Positions 57,227-64,000 of a stretch of 64,000 nucleotides of DNA are shown here, piece by piece. The stretch comes from Pseudomonas asiatica (GTDB lineage: Bacteria > Pseudomonadota > Gammaproteobacteria > Pseudomonadales > Pseudomonadaceae), in assembly GCF_009932335.1 (NCBI RefSeq), contig NZ_BLJF01000001.1:1240001-1304000 (forward strand). Reading direction: 5' to 3'. Position 1 is the stretch's first letter, and each line of letters begins with the position of its first letter. The notes under the pieces are model-generated. The model saw only the letters and a program-made list of their open reading frames with translations, was not told the origin of the DNA and did no database searches. Position numbers and translations under genes: made by a program.

Positions 57227-58862
57227 AGACGCGTTCCTTGAAGGGGTCGATGCCGATACGCTGGTAGGTGTCGATGAAACGCTCTTCCTCGGTACGTTGC
57301 TCGACGTACACGGCGATCAGCTTCTCGATCACATCGGCCATGTCATCCTGGGCGAAGGACGGGCCGAGGATCTTGCCAAGGCTCGCGCCACGCGCGGCAT
57401 TGCCGCCCAGCGACACCTGGTAGAACTCCTCACCCTTCTTGTCCACGCCGAGGATGCCGATGTGGCCCACGTGGTGGTGGCCGCAGGCGTTCATGCAGCC
57501 GGAGATGTTCAGGTCGATCTCGCCGATATCGAACAGGTAGTCCAGGTCGTCGAAGCGGCGCTGGATGGATTCGGCGATCGGGATCGACTTGGCGTTGGCC
57601 AGCGAGCAGTAGTCACCGCCCGGGCAGCAGATGATGTCGGTCAGCAGGCCGATGTTCGGCGTGGCGAAGCCGTTTTCGCGCAATTCCAGCCACAGGGCAT
57701 GCAACTGACGCTGCTCGACGTCGGCAAGAATGATGTTCTGCTCGTGCGAGGTGCGCAGGAAACCGAAGCTGTAGCGTTCTGCCAGGTCGGCCACGGCGTC
57801 CAGCTGCTTGTCGGTCACATCGCCCGGGGCAACGCCGGTGGGCTTCAGCGACAGGGTTACGGCCACGTAGCCAGGGCGCTTGTGGGCGCGGGTGTTGCGC
57901 GAGCGCCAGCGGGCGAAGCCTGGGTACTCGGCGTCCTGCGCGGCGTAGTCGACGTTGTCCAGGGCCAGGTAGGCCGGGTCGACGAAGTGGCGCGATACAC
58001 GCTGCACTTCGGCTTCGGTCAGGGTGGTGCTGCCGCCACGCAGGTGGACCATTTCGGCCTCGACCTTCTCGGCGAACACTTCCGGGGTAAGGGCCTTGAC
58101 CAGGATCTTGATCCGCGCCTTGTACTTGTTGTCACGGCGACCGTAACGGTTGTACACGCGCAGGATGGCGTCGAGGTAGCTGATCAGGTCCTGCCACGGC
58201 AGGAACTCGTTGATGAACGAGCCCACCACCGGGGTACGGCCCAGGCCGCCACCGACCAGTACCCGGAAGCCCAGCTCGCCAGCGGCATTGCGCACCGGCT
58301 CCAGGCCGATGTCGTGCACTTCGATGGCGGCGCGGTCTTCCTGCGAGCCGTTGATGGCAATCTTGAACTTGCGCGGCAGGTAGGCGAATTCCGGGTGGAA
58401 GGTGGTCCACTGACGGACGATTTCGCACCACGGGCGCGGATCGACGATTTCGTCTGCGGCCACACCGGCGAACTGGTCGGTGGTGGTGTTGCGCAGGCAG
58501 TTGCCGCTGGTCTGGATCGCGTGCATCTGCACGGTGGCCAGTTCGGCGAGGATGTCCGGGATGTCCTCCAGGGCCGGCCAGTTGAACTGCACGTTCTGGC
58601 GGGTGGAGATGTGGGCGTAGCCCTTGTCGTAGTCGCGGGCGATCCTGGCCAGGGTGCGGACCTGGGTGGCGTTCAGCTGGCCGTACGGCACGGCGACGCG
58701 CAGCATCGGCGCGAAACGTTGGATGTAAAGGCCGTTCTGCAGGCGCAGAGGGCGGAATTCTTCTTCGCTCAGCTCACCGGCCAGATAGCGGCGGGTCTGA
58801 TCACGGAACTGCTTGACGCGGTCCTCGATGATCCGCTGATCGTACTCGTCGTATACGTACAT
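57210..58862 (-). CDS. cysI: Assimilatory sulfite (nitrite) reductase, siroheme/4Fe-4S
   Basis: 550 residues. First half binds substrate and siroheme (VAVPYGQLNATQVRTLARIA-type region, ISTRQNVQFNWPALEDIPDI, TSGNCLRNTTTDQFAGVAAD, GGGLGRTPVVGSFINEFLPW). The cluster signature is complete: Cys413-x5-Cys419 in ICCPGGDYCSLANAKS and Cys456-x3-Cys460 in ISGCMNACGHHHVGHIG, binding the 4Fe-4S/siroheme pair. Reduces sulfite to sulfide with six electrons for cysteine synthesis. Length and residues fit the one-subunit ferredoxin/NADPH-linked form found in Pseudomonas. Followed by its DUF934 partner. Confidence 0.9.
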   Translation of the reverse strand: MYVYDEYDQRIIEDRVKQFRDQTRRYLAGELSEEEFRPLRLQNGLYIQRFAPMLRVAVPYGQLNATQVRTLARIARDYDKGYAHISTRQNVQFNWPALEDIPDILAELATVQMHAIQTSGNCLRNTTTDQFAGVAADEIVDPRPWCEIVRQWTTFHPEFAYLPRKFKIAINGSQEDRAAIEVHDIGLEPVRNAAGELGFRVLVGGGLGRTPVVGSFINEFLPWQDLISYLDAILRVYNRYGRRDNKYKARIKILVKALTPEVFAEKVEAEMVHLRGGSTTLTEAEVQRVSRHFVDPAYLALDNVDYAAQDAEYPGFARWRSRNTRAHKRPGYVAVTLSLKPTGVAPGDVTDKQLDAVADLAERYSFGFLRTSHEQNIILADVEQRQLHALWLELRENGFATPNIGLLTDIICCPGGDYCSLANAKSIPIAESIQRRFDDLDYLFDIGEIDLNISGCMNACGHHHVGHIGILGVDKKGEEFYQVSLGGNAARGASLGKILGPSFAQDDMADVIEKLIAVYVEQRTEEERFIDTYQRIGIDPFKERVYAANH

Positions 58863-59075
58863 AAAAGTCCTGTCTCAGGCATGCAGCTATTCGCGCGCAC
58901 GGCCGCGCACTCCGCTTCGGAGCCGGGGAACGATAGCAGGTTGCGTTTATGCGCTAAAGTGATGTTTTTGCATATGAAAAGAACCAAATGGACTATGTGA
59001 GACTGACTGCCATTTGTGCGCTGGGCGTGGCTTGGCGTTTATAATCCGGCGTTTGCTTCGCAGGGATGTCAGCCC

Positions 59076-60152
59076 ATGCTCAAGGCGTTGTGCCAAAGCT
59101 TGTGTCTTGCCTTGCCGCTGGCGGCAAGTGCGCAACCGGCTTCGGTGGTTTTCCTCAACCCGGGGCTGTCCACCGAAACGTTCTGGACCAGTTATACCCG
59201 CTTCATGCAGGCCGCTGCAGACGATCTGGGCATGACCCTGCACGTGGAATACAGCGAACGCCGCGCCGACCTGGCGCTGACCCAGGCCAGGGCGATCCTG
59301 GGCGGACCGCAGCGGCCGGATTACCTGGTCCTGGTCAATGAGCGGTACGTGGCGCCGGAGATCATCCGCCTGTCGCGTGGCACCGGCGTCAAACTGTTCC
59401 TGGTCAACAACGGCCTGACTGCCAGCCAGGCCCGTAGCATCGAGGCCCAGCCGGACAAGTATGCCGAGCTGCTGGGCACCTTGACGGCCAACGACGAGCA
59501 AGCGGGTTTTGAGATGTTGCACCAGATGGTCGCGCAATTGCCCCGCGACAGTGGGCCGGTGGACCTGCTGGCGTTTGCCGGGGTCAAGACCACCCCGGCC
59601 TCGCAGCTGCGCGAGGAGGGCATGCGCCGCGCCCTGGCCGACTTCCCCCAGGTGCGCCTGCGCCAGGTGGTATATGGTGGTTGGAGCCGCCAGCGCGCCT
59701 ACGAGCAGGCGCAGCAACTGGTGGAGCGCTACCCGGCCACCCGCCTGGTATGGTCGGCCAACGACGAAATGGCCTTTGGTGCCATGCAGGCGTTCGAGGA
59801 GGCAGGGCGCAAGCCGGGGCGCGATGTGCTGTTCAGCGCCATCAACAGCTCGCCCGAGGCCCTGCATGCCCGTATCGACGGGCGTCTTAGCGTGCTGATG
59901 GGCGGGCATTTCACCCTCGGCGGCTGGGCCATGGTGATGCTGCACGATGATGCCCAGGGACTGACGGTGAACCGCGACGGCCTGCGCGAGCATCGCATCC
60001 CGGTGTTGCAGTCGATTGACCAGGCCAAGGCAACCCGTTGGCTGAAACTACTGGAACGGCCCGACTACGGTATCGATTTCCAGCATTACAGTGCCGAAGG
60101 GCGGCCGCCCGACTACCAGTACCCATTTCTGACATCACCGATCAATTATTGA
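59076..60152 (+). CDS. Orphan periplasmic sugar-binding-type protein
   Basis: The start is ATG 59076 with a Sec signal (MLKALCQSLCLALPLAASAQ); the longer frame upstream is not likely. 358 residues. Type I periplasmic binding fold: VVFLNPGLSTETFWTSYTRF, MQAAADDLGMTLHVEYSERR, PDYLVLVNERYVAPEIIRLS, GVKLFLVNNGLTASQARSIE, LVWSANDEMAFGAMQAFEEA, FSAINSSPEALHARIDGRLS. Similar to the ABC sugar-binding family, but no permease or ATPase gene is near. Such lone proteins can act with signalling proteins or chemoreceptors instead. Divergent from cysI. Confidence 0.85.
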   Translation: MLKALCQSLCLALPLAASAQPASVVFLNPGLSTETFWTSYTRFMQAAADDLGMTLHVEYSERRADLALTQARAILGGPQRPDYLVLVNERYVAPEIIRLSRGTGVKLFLVNNGLTASQARSIEAQPDKYAELLGTLTANDEQAGFEMLHQMVAQLPRDSGPVDLLAFAGVKTTPASQLREEGMRRALADFPQVRLRQVVYGGWSRQRAYEQAQQLVERYPATRLVWSANDEMAFGAMQAFEEAGRKPGRDVLFSAINSSPEALHARIDGRLSVLMGGHFTLGGWAMVMLHDDAQGLTVNRDGLREHRIPVLQSIDQAKATRWLKLLERPDYGIDFQHYSAEGRPPDYQYPFLTSPINY

Positions 60153-60237
60153 AAGACCCTGCTTGAGGGAAGGGCATTGCTCGTCTTAACTGCTGGTGGT
60201 GAAGTGCATTCCCATAACCACTACAAGAGGCAATGCA

Positions 60238-60351
60238 ATGGGAAACTCAACCAAGGTCCGCAAAGCTGACAGCAGCGTCGATGCCTGGGCGATCCTCTGC
60301 CTGATCGTTCTGGTGGTGGTCACTGCCGTGTATTGGGTCAGCCACCAGTAG
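60238..60351 (+). CDS. 37-residue single-helix membrane protein
   Basis: ATG 60238 after AAGAGGCAATGCA; it stops TAG at 60351. Sequence: MGNSTKVRKADSSVDAWAIL, CLIVLVVVTAVYWVSHQ. A short polar, basic N-terminus is followed by one hydrophobic helix of 18 residues ending in a Trp and a His-Gln tail. This is the layout of small inner-membrane proteins that often regulate a partner or respond to stress. No family recognised. It is followed by a good terminator, which supports a real transcript. Confidence 0.6.
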   Translation: MGNSTKVRKADSSVDAWAILCLIVLVVVTAVYWVSHQ

Positions 60352-60382
60352 ACTTGTATTCAAGACCGTGATGCAGCCAGAG

Positions 60383-60414
60383 CGCCTGCGGTAGGGAGTC
60401 CCGCAGGCGTTCTT
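60383..60414. terminator. Bidirectional terminator between two small convergent genes
   Basis: A nine-base perfect stem CGCCTGCGG / CCGCAGGCG with a nine-base loop, followed by TTCTT. It sits between the stop of the 37-residue gene and the convergent DUF2970 stop. Confidence 0.65.
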
Positions 60415-60415
60415 G

Positions 60416-60631
60416 CTAGCGCGCAAGGTGCAGGGCCAATTGCACCAGGCCGATCAGTACGGCAATGAACACCAGGGTGAACAGCGTCCCCAGCGCAATG
60501 AAATGGCTGGCCTTGCCGTGGGTGAAATCGCGGGCGCGGTTCTTGCCGCTTTGCACGCCGAAGGCGGCAGCGAGGATGCTGTGCAGCATCTGCCAGAAGG
60601 TAGGGGGCTTGCCCTGGCTGGAATCGTCCAT
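60416..60631 (-). CDS. DUF2970 small membrane protein
   Basis: The start is ATG 60631 after CAGGAGCCACC. 71 residues: MDDSSQGKPPTFWQMLHSIL, AAAFGVQSGKNRARDFTHGK, ASHFIALGTLFTLVFIAVLI. The FGVQS..N..RDF...K..HFI segment and the single C-terminal helix define DUF2970. Function unknown. Conserved in Pseudomonas next to metH-type genes, as far as I recall. Monocistronic. Confidence 0.85.
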   Translation of the reverse strand: MDDSSQGKPPTFWQMLHSILAAAFGVQSGKNRARDFTHGKASHFIALGTLFTLVFIAVLIGLVQLALHLAR

Positions 60632-60681
60632 GGTGGCTCCTGAGGAAATCAGAGGCAATCAGGGACAGTGTAGGTGGCTAT

Positions 60682-60785
60682 TGGGGCTGCTGTGCAGCCC
60701 ATCGCGACACAAGGCCGCTCCTACAAAGGATTGCATTCTCCTGTAGGAGCGGCCTTGTGTCGCGATGGGCCGCAAAGCGGCCCCA
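60682..60785. repeat. Inverted REP pair after metH
   Basis: GCCCATCGCGACACAAGGCC and GGCCTTGTGTCGCGATGGGC are exact inverted arms; their outer flanks also match (GGGGCTGC / GCGGCCCC). It lies between the metH stop and the DUF2970 start. Confidence 0.85.
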
Positions 60786-60791
60786 AGGGTC

Positions 60792-64000
<3,209 letters not shown>

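Overview
The window looks like part of a chromosome of the Pseudomonas putida group. It has GC-rich coding sequence, paired REP-type inverted repeats between genes, a Csu-type (spore coat U) pilus cluster, a bacteriophytochrome operon, and a prpE / sulfite reductase / metH neighbourhood of the kind I recall from P. putida. No database search was possible, so family names rest on motifs, lengths and gene order read from the sequence.

Bases 1 to about 24,500 are the right-hand part of a lambda-like siphophage prophage; its left end lies outside the window. The order is: head genes (DUF2213 protease/scaffold, cement protein, DUF2184 capsid, connector genes, a Mu F-like morphogenesis protein), tail terminator, tail tube protein with an Ig-like domain, tail assembly chaperone pair G / G-T with a lambda-type GGGAAAG -1 frameshift site, tape measure, tail-tip proteins, J-like host-specificity protein, fibres and a fibre chaperone, endolysin, nested Rz/Rz1 spanins, a LexA-box-controlled gene pair, and a tyrosine integrase. 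Between the frameshift gene and the tape measure lies a 3.4 kb cargo island with an antisense gene, a lipoprotein gene and a secreted protein gene, each apparently carrying its own signals. A 1,963-bp ISL3-type insertion sequence has landed in the lipoprotein gene. It has an exact 8-bp target duplication, carries two small ORFs ahead of its transposase, and is bounded by imperfect 24-bp inverted ends.

From about 24,558 the sequence is host chromosome. In order it encodes a patatin-like protein; two PepSY proteins with a two-component system; an HPP/CBS membrane protein; a LysR regulator; PrpE; ZapE; two small conserved proteins; and tRNA-Gln(UUG). Next comes an antisense signalling operon of bacteriophytochrome, CheY-like regulator and hybrid kinase, followed by a seven-gene Csu chaperone-usher pilus operon. 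After that come an M14 peptidase, an AraC regulator, an Fsr-like MFS pump, MlaA, a second two-component system and a DUF1348 protein. A decayed scar of two truncated genes (MFS and luciferase-like oxidoreductase) follows, then a DkgB-like reductase, sulfite/nitrite reductase with DUF934 partner, an orphan periplasmic binding protein, two small membrane proteins, and methionine synthase MetH running off the right edge.

The most distinctive observations are these: the IS insertion that splits a prophage lipoprotein gene and can be undone exactly on paper; the frameshift and nested genes of the phage; a stub resembling a GH19 endolysin between duplicated terminator/RBS linkers, suggesting a lysis-gene swap; a free-standing copy of a J-protein C-terminal motif; and a near-consensus LexA box in front of two uncharacterised phage genes.
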